A DNA stretch of 64,000 bases from Petaurus breviceps papuanus (taxonomy: Eukaryota > Chordata > Mammalia > Diprotodontia > Petauridae): NCBI GenBank assembly GCA_028583685.1, contig JAMXIF010001194.1, forward strand, positions 5,932,049 through 5,996,048. The letters are read 5' to 3'. Below the pieces are notes generated by a model, which saw only the letters and a program-made list of their open reading frames with translations, ran no database searches and was not told the DNA's origin. The translations under genes and the position numbers were made by a program. Shown here one piece after another: positions 46,145-57,504 of the stretch. Position 1 is the first letter of the stretch, and every line of letters begins with the position of its first letter.

Positions 46145-46395
46145 GATACCTGGCATTTATATAGTGCTTTAAAATTTCTAAATCACTTTATATATAATCT
46201 CATTTGCTCTTCACAACAACCTTGGAAGCTAGACAGTATTATTATTCCCATTTTACAGATGAGGAAACCGAGACTTAGAGAGACCAAGTGACTTCTCCAG
46301 ATTCACACAGTTAAGTGTCTAAGGTGGTATGCAAACTCAGTTCTTCATGACTCTAGCACAGCTCTCTAGCCACTCTGTCACCTAGCTACCATTCT
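46145..46395 (-). repeat. MIR-type SINE, minus strand
   Basis: tatagtgctttaaaatttct, atttgctcttcacaacaacc, cccattttacagatgaggaa, ccactctgtcacctagctac. Confidence 0.8.
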
Positions 46396-47867
46396 ATGCT
46401 TCTAAAATGATGTCTATAGTTTCTTTCTATAATAGTCTGAATCCAGTTTTTAAAAGTTAATGATTCTGTGGGTAGAGTCAAGATGGCGGAGTAGAAGCAG
46501 GACCTCCCCGCTTCTCCAGCTTCCACCTTCCTCAATCCAAGTAAAAAGGGGACTCTAAACAAACTTTGGAGTTGCAGAACCCACAAAATGACAAAGAGAA
46601 GCTAACCTCCAGCTAAGGACAGCACAGCAGGCTGGCAGGAATAAGCCAGTGCAGTGCTCTGGGAGCCAATCCCAGCCCCTCGCCCAAGGCTTTAGCCCCA
46701 GGGCGGGCCTGACTAGCTGCCAGCCAGAGGAACTCAAGATCAGCAGCAGCTGTGGCCGTTTCCAGATTTATCAACACATAGATGCAAAGGACAAAGTGAG
46801 AGGTCAGTGCACTCTGGATTTTGGGACCCAGTAAATTGGAGTGCATGGCTTTTGCCACTGGGGCAGAGCCAGCAAATGCCACATGGCAGCTTCAGCTCCT
46901 GGCCTGCAGAGAGTAGGGGGACCAAGCACCAGTCTGAGGAATCGCTCTTGCTTTAATCTTCTTGGATCTGGATTGCAGTTGAGGGTGGAGGTCCTGGGGT
47001 GTGTGTTCAGCTTGCCAGAGCATGTGCCTCAGAGAGGGCACTCAACTAATACCTCCAGCAGCTGAGAAAACCCCAGCATTTGGGACGAAAGCTCCCCTGT
47101 CTGGTGGCAGAATCCTACTGTGGCAAAAAGCCCAGGGGTCAAGTGACTGAGGGGCAACACGACCAGGCAAAGGAAACAAAGCAGACAGAAGATTCCAACA
47201 TTAGACTCCTATTTTGGGGACAAAAAGAATCAAAGAATGGAACAGGAGGAAGACAGTGAAGTCAGAACTCCTGCACCAAAAGCTTCAAAGGAAAATACGA
47301 GCTGGTTACAGGCCATAGAGGACCTTAAGAAGCATATAAGAGAAGTGGAGGAAAAATTGGGAAGAGAAATGAGAACAATGCAAGAAAATTACAAAATGAG
47401 AGTCAATAGCCTGACTGAGGAAAATCACACCTTAAAAATAGACTAACTCAAATGGCAAAAGAGGCTCAAAAAGGCAATGAGGAGAAGAATGCCTTAAAAA
47501 GCCAAATTTGCCAGATGGAAAAAGAATCTCAAAGCTCACTGAGGAGAATCATTGCTTCAGAATCAGATTGGAGCAAATGGAAGCTAATGACTTTATGAGA
47601 AATCAAGATGCTGTTAAACAGATCCAAACAAATAAAAGAATAGAAGGCAATGTAAAATACCTCATGGGAAAAAACACTGACCTAGAAAATAGATCCAGGA
47701 AAGAGAATTTTAAAATTATTGGACTACCTGAAAGCCATGACCAAAGTAAGAACCTAGAAAGCATCCTCCAGGAAGTTCTCAAAGAAAACTGCCCTGATGT
47801 TTTAGAACCAGAGGGCAAAATAGAGGTTGAAAGAATCCACCAATCACCTCCTGAAAAAGTTCCCAAA

Positions 47868-49794
47868 GAATCTACCTGCCAAAACAAACCCAGGACCTGT
47901 ATGATCATAACTACAAAACACTTTTCACACAAATAAAGTCAGATCTAACTAATTGGAAAAATATCAATTGCTCATGCCTGGGTCAAGCTAATATAATAAA
48001 AATGACAATTTTACCTAAATTAAATTATATATTTAGTGCCATACCAATTAATTTACCAAAAAACTACTTTATAGAGTTAGAAAAAATAGTAACAAAATTC
48101 ATCTGGAAGAATAAATGGTCCAGAATATCAAGGGAATTAATGAAAAAAAAATGCTAGGGAAGGTGGACTAGCTTTGCCAGATTTCAATCTGTACTATAAA
48201 GCAGCAGTCATCAAAACTACTTGGTACTGGCTTAGGAATAGAGGAGTGGATCAATGGAATAGATTAGGCACACGAGATTCAGAAGTCAACGACTACAGTA
48301 ATGTATTGTTTGATAAACCCCCAGACCCTGGTTTTTGGGATAAGAACTCACTATTTGACAAAAACTGCTGGGAAAACTGTAATATAGTATGGCAGAAACT
48401 GGACATAGACCATTATCTAACACCATATACCAAAATCAAGTCTAAATGGGTTCATGATCTAGGTATAAAGGTTGATACTGTAAGCAGTCTGCTAAAACAA
48501 GGAATAGTTTACCTATCAGACTTGTGGAGAGGGAATGACTTTATGACGAAACAGGAATTAGAGAACATTATAAAATGTAAAATGGATAATTTTGACTACA
48601 CGAAATTGAAAAGTTTCTGTACAAATAAAGCCAATGTAACCAAGATTAAGAGGGAGGTGGGAAATTGGGAAAGAATCTTTACAACCTATGTCTCTGACAA
48701 AGGACTCATCTCTAAAATATACAGAGAACTGAGTCAAATTTATAAGAATACAAGTCATTCCCCAATTGATAAATGGTCAAAGGATATGAACAGGCAGTTT
48801 TCAGAGAAAGAAATTAAAGCTATCTATAAGCACATGAAGAAATGCTCTAATTCACTATTGATTAGAGAAATGCAAATCAAAACAACTTTGAGGTACCACA
48901 TCTCACCAGTCAGATTGGCTAAGATGACAAAACAGGAAAATGACAAATGCTGGAGAGGATGTGGGCAAACTGGAACACTAATGCATTGTTGGTGGAGCTG
49001 TGAACTGATCCAGCCTTTCTGGAGAGCAATCTGGAACTATGCCCAAAGGGCTATAAATACTTTCATACCCTTTGATCCAGCAATACCACTCCTAGGGTTA
49101 TATCCCAAAGAGATCATAGAAATGGGAGAAAGACCCATATGTACAAAAATGTTTATAGCAGCTCTTTTTGTTGTGGCAAAGAATTGGAAATTAAGGGGGT
49201 GTCCATCAATTGGGGAATGGCTGAACAAGTTGTGGTATATGCATGTTGTGGAATATTATTGTGCTATAAGAAACGGGGGGCAGGCGGTCTCCATATTTAC
49301 CTGGAGAGGCTTAAAAGAACTGATGTTGAGTGAGAAGAGTAGAACCAGGAGGAATTTGTACACAATTACAGACACAACGTATGTGTGATGACCAACTTTG
49401 ATAGACTGGATTCTTCTCAACAATGCAGGGATATAAGTCAATCCCAAAAGACGCATGATGGAGAGAAAAACGTGCATCCAGAGAAAGAACTAGAAAGAAC
49501 TAAATTTATATCCAGGTGGAAGCAAAATACCTGATCTTTTTTGTTCTCTTATTTGATTTTATGTCCTCTATACCATTTTTCATCCCAGCTGGTACAATCC
49601 ATCCTTATAACCTGACCATTGTATAATGTGAAAGTATCTACAGATCCTATACTTGATTATAAGACGCCATGGGGGGGAAGGGGAGGGAGGGGGACAAAAT
49701 GTGAAATTCAAGGAATTGTGGAATTGAATCCTGTAAATTAAAAGGAAACAAACAAATTAACAAATTAAAGAATTAAAAAAAAAAAGAAAAAAAA
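47868..49794 (+). mobile_element. 5'-truncated L1 inside half-L1 copy 2, 15-bp TSD
   Basis: About 1.93 kb: last part of ORF2, a roughly 400-bp 3' UTR and an A-rich tail. Flanked by identical gaaaaagttcccaaa (47853-47867 and 49795-49809). The perfect TSD and a long open C-terminus show it is younger than its host copy. Confidence 0.9.
48174..49388 (+). pseudogene. L1 ORF2 C-terminal part, 404 codons still open
   Basis: Open from MPDFNLYYKAAVIKTTWYWL to the natural stop at 49386-49388. It holds the LPDF-type segment after the RT domain, HYLTPYTKIKSKWVHDL, the FATY-like RIFTTYVSDKGLISKIY, REMQIKTT-RYH and a zinc-knuckle-like Cys/His motif (C259, C263, H271, C276 of this frame, CX3CX7HX4C). 47868-48155 continues the ORF2 text upstream in another frame, with a frameshift near the A run at 48146-48154. 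Lacking EN and RT, it is not a working LINE. Confidence 0.9.
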
Positions 49795-50530
49795 GAAAAA
49801 GTTCCCAAAAAGAAAACTCCTAGGAATGTTATATTATATATATTATAATTATTATATTATATATATCCTGGGAATGGAATTCCCAGATTAAGGGGAGAAT
49901 ATTACAAGCAGCCAGGAAGAAACAATTTGAACATTGTGGAAACACAAATCAGGATAACCCAGGATCAGGCAGCTTCTGCACTGAGGGATCGAAGGGCTTG
50001 GAATATGATATTCGGGAGGTCAAAGGAGTTGGGATTAAAACCAAGAGTCACCTACCCAGCAAAACTGAGTATCATGTTTCAGGGTAAAATATGGTCATTC
50101 AGTGGAATAGAGGACTTTCAAGCATTCTTGCTGAAAAAACCAGAATTGAATAGAAAATTTGACATTCAGATACAGGAAGCAAGAGAAGCATGAGAAGGTA
50201 AACAGGGAAAAGAAATCATAAGGAACTTATCAAAGTTGAACTATTAACATTCCTACATGGAAAAACAAGAATTGTAACTTATGAAACTTTTCTCAGTAGT
50301 TGAAGGGAATAGAAATATATATGTCTATATATGAGGATAGATGGGCATATGAATACATATGTGAATGTGTGTATATATGTTTACAGGTATACATAACAGA
50401 GGGCACAGGACCAATTTAACGGGAAGGGATGATACTTAAAAGGTGAAATTAAGAGGTGAGAGAGCAATATAATGAGAGGAGATGGGGAGAGACAGAATGG
50501 GCTAAACTATCTCATATAGAAGAAGCAAGG

Positions 50531-50690
50531 CGGGGCGGCCAGGTGGCTCAGCAAGTAAGAGCACCGGCTCCAGTGTCAGGATGACCTGGGGATCAAATCC
50601 AGGCTCAGATACTTAGCACCACACCCAGAAATAACTGGCCGTGTAACCTTGAACAAGTTACTTAACCCCAACTGCTTTAAAAAAAAAAAA
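50531..50690 (+). mobile_element. Short SINE, 13-bp TSD
   Basis: ggggcggccaggtggctcag head, accggctccagtgtcaggat, aactggccgtgtaaccttga, A tail. Flanked by agaagaagcaagg (50518-50530) and agaagaggcaagg (50691-50703), one mismatch. Confidence 0.9.
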
Positions 50691-50924
50691 AGAAGAGGCA
50701 AGGGAAAATGGTTACAATGGAGGGGAAGAATAGGAATTCAAAAGGGAATTTGTCAACCTTATTCCCATTGAATTTGGCTTGAGGAGAGAATGAAATACAC
50801 ACTAAATAGGGTATCTCAACCTCCAGGAGAGTAGGGGGTAAAGGAGAGAGGAGGGATGATGGAAGGGAGGGCAGGCTGGGGGGGAGGGAAGTCGGAGGCA
50901 CCCACTTTTGAAATGGACAGGATC

Positions 50925-51230
50925 GGGGCAACCAGATAGCACAGTGAGTAAGAGCACCGGCTGCAGTGTTGGAATGACCTGGAGATAAAATCCCGGGCTC
51001 AGACACTTAGCACCCACCCAGAAACACCTGGCCGTGTAACCTTGAGCAAGTTACTTAACCCCAATTGCTTAGGGGCGGCCAGATAGCACAGCAAGTAAGA
51101 GCACCGGTTCCAGTGTCGGGATGACCTGGATCACATCCAGGCTCAGATACTCAGCACCACACCCAGAAATAACTGGCCATGTAACCTTGAGCAAGTTACT
51201 TAACCCCAATCGTTTTTAAAAAAAAAAAAT
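50925..51230 (+). mobile_element. Head-to-tail dimeric SINE with one TSD
   Basis: Two complete monomers, 50925-51071 and 51072-51230, joined as cccaattgctta/ggggcggcc with no A tail between. Only the second ends in poly-A. A single target duplication brackets the pair: tggacaggatc (50914-50924) and tggacgggatc (51231-51241). The junction recurs at 18182. Confidence 0.8.
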
Positions 51231-51442
51231 TGGACGGGATCAAAGTAGAGAATAGAACAAGTGGGAGGTGGGATAGGAGGGAGGGAAATATAGTCAGTCT
51301 TTTATAATATATTTACTATGTTATTGTTTTGCATTAGCCACATGTGTACAATCTATACTGAACTGCTTATCTTCCCAGTAAGCATGGGTGACAAGGGAGG
51401 AAGGGAATGAATCTGGAATTCAAAGTTTTAAAATCAAATATT

Positions 51443-51447
<5 letters not shown>

Positions 51448-51478
<31 letters not shown>
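51448..51478. repeat. (TA)n microsatellite
   Basis: About 15 TA units in the half-L1 3' UTR. The equivalent place in copies 1 and 3 is A-rich. Confidence 0.9.
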
Positions 51479-51481
<3 letters not shown>

Positions 51482-51794
51482 AATACTATTTTACATGTAA
51501 TTGGGAAATAAAATACATAGGCACTGGGTCATAGAGATACACTGGAAAAGTCGAAAGGGGTATGGGAAAAAAATATGGGAGAGAGCAGATTGGAGGAGGG
51601 GATATCCTGTGGGATTGCTATTTTGGGGCGGTAGGTAGGGGAAAAACGGGGAGAAAATTTGTAATTCATTTATTAAAAAACTAAAATAAAATAAAATAAG
51701 CTGAAAAAAATTTTAAAAAGTTAATTATTCTAAAACAGTAGCATAATTACAATTCAGTTACATTTCTTGAGCATATACATGGGTACTCTATTTA

Positions 51795-52005
51795 GAAAGG
51801 CGCAGGGTGGTACAGTTGAAAAAGTACTGGACTTGGAGTCTAGAAGTCCTGGCACTTTCTACGTAACACTGGAAAACTCACTTAGCTTTTCTACTTGACT
51901 TCAGTTTATGGATAATAATATTTGTACTACTTACCTCACAAGACTGTTGTGAGGCTAAAAGGAAAGAATGCATGTAAAGTGCTTAGCAAACCTTAAAGCA
52001 CTATT
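51795..52005 (+). repeat. MIR, plus strand
   Basis: ggtggtacagttgaaaaagt, actggacttggagtctagaa, cttacctcacaagactgttg, gtaaagtgcttagcaaacct. Confidence 0.75.
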
Positions 52006-52023
52006 TAAAATGTTCCTTTTCTA

Positions 52024-54876
52024 GATTTTTCCTTAGGGGGGGCAGAGCCAAGATGGCAGAATAAAAGCAGGAACTTGCTTGAGCTCATCTCCTAATTACC
52101 TCCAATACCTGTAAAAAAATAACTCTAAACAAATCTTAGAGCTACAAAACCCAAAATGACAAAGTGAAACAAATCTCCTGCTGAAGCAGCCTGGCAGGCC
52201 AACAGGAAGGATCTATCACAGTCTCATACCGACACAGGCAGCACAGTGCAGGCCAGAGCAGTCCTCAAAGGACTGAATGGCTGGTACCTGTGGCAGTTTT
52301 CAGACTTCTCAACCCACACACACCAAGGAGAAAGTAAAAGGTCAGTGGGGAAACTATGTTGGACCTGAGTGAGAGAAGAGTGCTTTCTGGCCCCTGCCTT
52401 TGTGGTGGTGGAGGTGGCAGTGGCTGCATTGGCTATGGTGGTGGCAGCAGCAGTGGCTGCTTCTGGAGCTCCAGGCCCACAGATGGTAGGGGGACCAAGC
52501 AGCTGATCAGAGGGCAATTGCAGGAATCTCTTTGCTGGAGCTGAGGCAAGATTCTCTTGTTTTGCCCAGCTTGGATCAGGTTGCAGTGTTGGGCCAGTCC
52601 TGCGGTGAGGAGGAGCACTGTCATGGCAAGACTTGTGCTGGCTGTGAAGAGGGAGTCCTCACAGTTCTGAGGCAGGCTGCTCTGACAACAGTTGTGTAAA
52701 ACCCCAGGAATTTGGGACACAGCACTTTCCACTCTGGAAGGAGAGTCCTACAGGGGCAAAGAGCTCAAAATACAAGTAATTGGCTGAGAAAACGAGCAAA
52801 CAGAGAAAAAGAAATCAGACTATATAATCCTTTTTTGGTGACAAAGAAAATCAAAACATAGAAGCAGAAGAAGACAACAAAGTCAAAACTCCTGCATCAA
52901 AAACCTTCAAGAAAATATGAATTGATCACAGGCCATGGAGGAGCTCAAAAAATATTTTGAAAACCGAGTAACAGAAGTAGAGGAAAAAAATGAGAAGAGA
53001 AATAAGAGTGATGCAAGAAAATCATGAAAAATGAGTCAACAGCTTGCTAAAGGAGATCCAAAAAATACTGTAGAAAATAACACCTTAAAAATAGACTAAC
53101 AAATGGCAAAAGAGGTCCAAAAAACCAATGAGGAGAAGAAATGCCTTAAAAAGTAGTATTGGCCAGATGAAAAAGGAAGCTCAAAAATTCACTGAAGAAA
53201 ATAATTTCTTCAGAATTAGAATGGAGCAAATAGAAGCTAATGACTTTATGAGACATCAAGATACTATAAAACAGATCCAAGAGAATAAATAAATAGAAAA
53301 TTTGAAATATCTCATTGGAAAAACCACTGACCTGGAAAATAGATCCAGGAGAGATAATTCTAAAATTATTGGACTACCTGAAAGCCATGATCAAAAAAAG
53401 AGCCTAGATATCATCTTTAAAGAAATTATCAAGGAAAACTGCACTGATATTCTAGAATCAGAGGGTAAAATAGAAATTGAAAGAATCCACCAATTACCTC
53501 TTGAAAAAGATCCCAAAAAGAAAACTCCTAGGAATATTATAGCCAAATTCCAGAGTTTCCAGGTCACAGAGAAAATATTACAAGCTGTCAGGAAGAAACA
53601 ATTCAAGTATTGTGGAAACACAATCAGGATAACACAATATCTAGCAACTTGTACATTAAGGGATCAAAGGGCTTAGAGTAATATTCTGGAGGTCAAAGGA
53701 ACTGGGGTTAAAGCCAAAGCTTTGGCTATCCAGCAAAACTCAGGTAACACTTTAGGGGAAAATATTGACATTTAATAAAATACAGTACTTTCAAGCATTC
53801 TTGATGAAAAGACCAGAGCTAAATAGAAAATTTGACTTTCAAATACAAGAAGCAAGAGAGGCATGAAAAGGTAAACAGGAAAGAGAAATCATAAGGAATT
53901 TATTAAAGTTGAACTGTTTACATTACTACATGGAAAGATAATATTTGTAACTCAGACTTTTCTCAGTATTAGGACAGTTGAGGGAATATATATGTATATG
54001 TGTATAGTGTGTATACATATATATGTATGTATAGGTGTGTATATGTATACATAGACAGAGGGTACAGGATGAGTTGAATATGGAGGAATGATATCTAAAA
54101 AATAAAATTAAGAGACAAGAGAGGAATATATTGGGAGACAGAGAAAGGGAGAGATAGAACAGGGTAAATTATCTCATATAAAAAAGGAAGGAGAAAACTG
54201 TTACAATGGAGGGGAAGAGCAGGGAGGCAAAAGGGAATGAGTCAACCTTACTCTCATTGGATTTGGCTTAAGGAGGGAATAACATACACAATCAATTGGG
54301 TATCTTACCCTACAGTAAAGTAGGGGGAAAGGAGATAAGAGGAGGGAATGATAAAAAGGAGGGCAAATTGGTGGAGGGGGTCATCAGAAGCTAACACCTT
54401 TGAAAAGTGATGGGGTCAAAGGAGAAAACAGAATAAATGGGAGTGGGATAGGATGGAGGGAAATATACTTAATCTTTCACAATATGACTACTATGGAAAT
54501 GGTTTCCATAACTACACATGTATAACCTATATTGAATTGCTTATTTTCTCAGTGGGGAATGGGTGAGGAGGAAAGAAGGGAGAGAATCTGAAACTCAAAG
54601 TTTTAAAAACAAATGTTTAAAAAAAATTCTTTTTACATGCAACCAGAAATAAGATATACAGGCAATGGGGTATAGAAATTCATCTTGCCCCACAAGGGGG
54701 AAGGGGTTGGGGGAGGATGGAGGGGAAATATAAGAGAGCAGACTGGGGGAAGGAGTAATCAGTGTGCTTGCCATCTTGGGATGTAGGGTAGGGGAGAAAT
54801 GGGGAGAAAATTTGGAACTCAAAGTCTTATGGAAATGAATGCTGAAAACTAAAAATAAAAAATATGTTAAAAAAAT
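52024..54876 (+). mobile_element. Half-L1 (HAL1-like) copy 3, 16-bp TSD
   Basis: About 2.85 kb, uninterrupted: gcagagccaagatggcagaa 5' end, ORF1-like region to 53866, about 1-kb 3' UTR with TA/TG runs near 53980-54050, and end ctgaaaactaaaaataaaaa. No ORF2. Flanked by aaatgttccttttcta (52008-52023) and aaatgttcctcttcta (54877-54892), 15 of 16. Confidence 0.85.
52858..53866 (+). pseudogene. L1 ORF1-like gene of half-L1 copy 3, broken
   Basis: The start codon position reads ata (52858-52860). The longest open part is 53302-53676: [60 protein letters not shown]. The N-terminal coiled-coil part has several frame breaks and stops, including one just before 53302. Same domain order as copies 1 and 2. 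Confidence 0.82.
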
Positions 54877-54965
54877 AAATGTTCCTCTTCTAAAATCAGC
54901 CATAATATTGCAGCTAATTCACAGTAGGCACTTGATATTTACTGAACGTATGAAAATCTAACTTT

Positions 54966-55115
54966 ATGGGTGGCTAGGTGGCACAGTGAATAGAGCACCA
55001 GCTCTGGAGTCAGGAGGACCTGAGTTCAAATTTGGCCTCAGACAATTAACACTAGTCGTGTGACCTTGGGCAAGTCACTCAACCCCAATTGCCCTGCCTT
55101 CTCCCCTCCAAAAAG
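54966..55115 (+). mobile_element. Short SINE, plus strand
   Basis: tgggtggctaggtggcacag, ccagctctggagtcaggagg, gtcgtgtgaccttgggcaag, ccaattgccctgccttctcc. A (TA)n run follows at 55117-55131. No clear TSD. Confidence 0.85.
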
Positions 55116-55159
55116 TTATATATATATATATGAAACTGTATACAAAAGATTAATTATGA

Positions 55160-55275
55160 GAGAAGAAACCTGGTATAGAAGATAGAGATCTGGCCTCAGA
55201 ACCAGAAAGACCCAGATTCAAGTCTCGCCAGTGACACATTCTAGGGGTGTGACCTTAGGCAAGTCACTTGCTATA
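55160..55275 (+). repeat. MIR fragment, plus strand
   Basis: gatctggcctcagaaccaga, aagacccagattcaagtctc, tgtgaccttaggcaagtcac. Confidence 0.6.
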
Positions 55276-55529
55276 TGCAATTCTCTTAATACTTTTAAGT
55301 GCAGAAAAGAGACTAACATACATTGGAACTGGGAATTTCTTCACCTAAGGCTCACTAATGAAATTAGTCAAGTCTCCTTCCCTATGGAGATGGTTATTCA
55401 CTTTACAAATAAGCTGCACACATTACAAAAGCATTAATTAAAGATAGAATTACTCAAAAAATAGCAAATTGCCCTAGGGAATGACTTAGTTTTTGAACAA
55501 TAACATAAACTTCTACCTCCAGCTCAATG

Positions 55530-55775
55530 GAGCAGCTGGGGGCACAGTGGATAGAGCACTGAGTCTAGAGTCAGAAAGACCTGAGCTCAACTCCAGCCTC
55601 AGACCCTCACTAGTTGTGTGACCCTGAATTAGTCACCTAATCCTGTCTGCCTCAGTTTCCTTATCTGTAAAATGACCTGGAGAAGGAAATGGCAAACCAC
55701 TACAGTATCTTTGTCAAGAAAACCCCAAATGGGGTCACAAAGAGTAAGACAGGACTAAAATGACTCAACAATTTC
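55530..55775 (+). repeat. Long Mar1-type SINE, plus strand
   Basis: gagcagctgggggcacagtg, cctcagtttccttatctgta, gaaggaaatggcaaaccact, agaaaaccccaaatggggtc, aagacaggactaaaatgact. Full-length. Confidence 0.88.
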
Positions 55776-55959
55776 TAGCTTAGTACTCCTTAGCCAGCAC
55801 AGTGCTTGACACAGAGTAGGCACTTAATGCTTACTGACTTGAGTTCTAAACAAATGTATGTATGCTACATGAAGGGAGGAACTGGCTGCTTCTTTCTCTG
55901 TCTTTGTTTCATCAATCCCAGACCAGTTTTTTAGAGAGAGTAATTACTTAATAAGTGTT

Positions 55960-57000
55960 TGTTGAGTTGAATTGAATTCTTAGAAACATAACTATTATAT
56001 AAATTAAGGTATAACTACCTCACAGGCACACATATTCAACTGGCACCATCAATTGTTTCCTTAAAAACACAACTTTCAGCAAAAAGCATATTATCAGGTA
56101 CAGCTAGTTCCAGAGGAAGAATTATGTAAATATTACATGAAGGCAATCATGCAAATAGCATTTGAGGCATTTTTGTCATGTTACAACAAAGTTTGGCTAC
56201 CATCCAATGGCTTTATTACAGAAAAATGTTGGTCTGGTCACTGACACATTAGTTTTGCCTTTGCTCTGTTTAACTAGCAATAGATCTGTGGTAGAAACGA
56301 TTTCCCGGGGTCCTCATTTGGTGAGCTGGGCAGACAATACATCTCAAACTGAGTAAAGAAAAAGATCCATTGTAGATAAAAAGTATACTGAGGGAGTTTT
56401 GCCTCCTGTATCCATCTGTTGTACAGAAAGGGACAGGAAGAAGAATAAGAAGTAAAAGCCACCATTAAAATCAGCAATGCAGTGCTTCCAAGTGATAGAG
56501 GAAAACTCTTATGCACATGAATTTCAGTGAAAAGAACAAAGAAAGATAATCTGCCTGCATCTCAGTGTCCTTATCTGTAAAAATCAAGAGTTTCAACTAC
56601 ATCACCTTTAAGATCCATTGCAACTATAACATTCCCTGTTCTTTGTTCCAAGGTCCTTCTCAGCTCCAGCATTCTAAATATTATGTCCCAGGATCCCTTG
56701 CAGCAATTATATTCTATGACCATGAAGAGACAAAATAAAAAGGCAAGGAATGACTGAATAAAATCTTAGTTGCCAGCAAGTGGCATCTATGACATAGGGT
56801 TTCTCACCCCACCAAGCATAGGTAATGGTAATTAAATTAACCTGACCTTCTTCGCCTCCCACCTCCAACATATTTTATATAATATTATAAGGAACAGGAA
56901 TATGACTAGACCAGTGACGTCATTGGAATGGGGAAGTCCTAGATGAGGAAAGTCTACCAATACAAGTCAGCATTTTTTCTGCAACTTAAGTTATACTTGG
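55960..57000. other. Intronic stretch, nothing recognised
   Basis: No exon and no clear repeat, except a CR1/L3-like scrap near 56570-56640 (catcacctttaagatccatt). Confidence 0.4.
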
Positions 57001-57150
57001 CACTTGTCTTAGAAAGTTGCCTAAGGCACTAAGTGATTATATGACTTGCCCAGGGTAATGTATCCAGCATGTTTCAGAGGCTGTATTTGAACCCATGTTT
57101 TCTTGGTCCCAAGGGAAACTTTCAATCCACTATGATAAGCTGCCTCACAA
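57000..57150 (-). repeat. MIR-type fragment, minus strand
   Basis: atatgacttgcccagggtaa, tatttgaacccatgttttct, tcttggtcccaagggaaact. Confidence 0.6.
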
Positions 57151-57504
57151 TAATATTATGAGGATTAAATTACATAAGTAGATAGATATTTGGGCTTCAA
57201 AAACATCATTATGAGTTGCTGAAGCAGGGAAAAGGATTTTGCTTGTAAGAAGAATTTGTGCCTCTTTCTTTTCTCTCTTCTGTCTGAATCATAGCAATTT
57301 AAACTGCACTAAAACTGTACCCTAGAACAAAAAATCTAATAAAACAATGTCAGTGCCAAAGTAGACCTTATAATGTAGGTCAAAATCCTCACTTTCGAGA
57401 GGAAGAAACTGACACACAGAAGAAGTATACTCTTCTCTTTTGTTTCTTTCAAAGCTTCTTGAGGACAGAAACTATTTCATTTTTCTCTATCCCCTACCTG
57501 TCAG

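Larger units (their letters stand above)
47237..50193 (+). pseudogene. L1 ORF1-like gene of half-L1 copy 2, interrupted
   Basis: Open from [20 protein letters not shown] to TLKID (47237-47446), then shifted. 47508 on carries NTDLENRSRKENFKIIGLPE. After the L1 insertion the C-terminal part is open at 49927-50193 with [20 protein letters not shown] and ends EAREA. An AT-rich insertion (about 49829-49880) also breaks it. Best preserved N-terminus of the three copies. Confidence 0.82.
46468..51715 (+). mobile_element. Half-L1 (HAL1-like) copy 2, with nested insertions
   Basis: 5' end gtgggtagagtcaagatggc; ORF1-like region from 47237, cut by an L1 (47868-49794) and resumed at 49795-50193; the 3' UTR is cut by a SINE (50531-50690), a SINE dimer (50925-51230) and a TA microsatellite. 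No ORF2 of its own. Flanked by aaaagttaatgattct (46452-46467) and aaaagttaattattct (51716-51731), 15 of 16 matching. Confidence 0.82.

Noticed and set aside
47603-47932. 109-codon minus-strand open frame
   Set aside because: Antisense shadow of the half-L1 ORF1-like gene and L1 ORF2 text.
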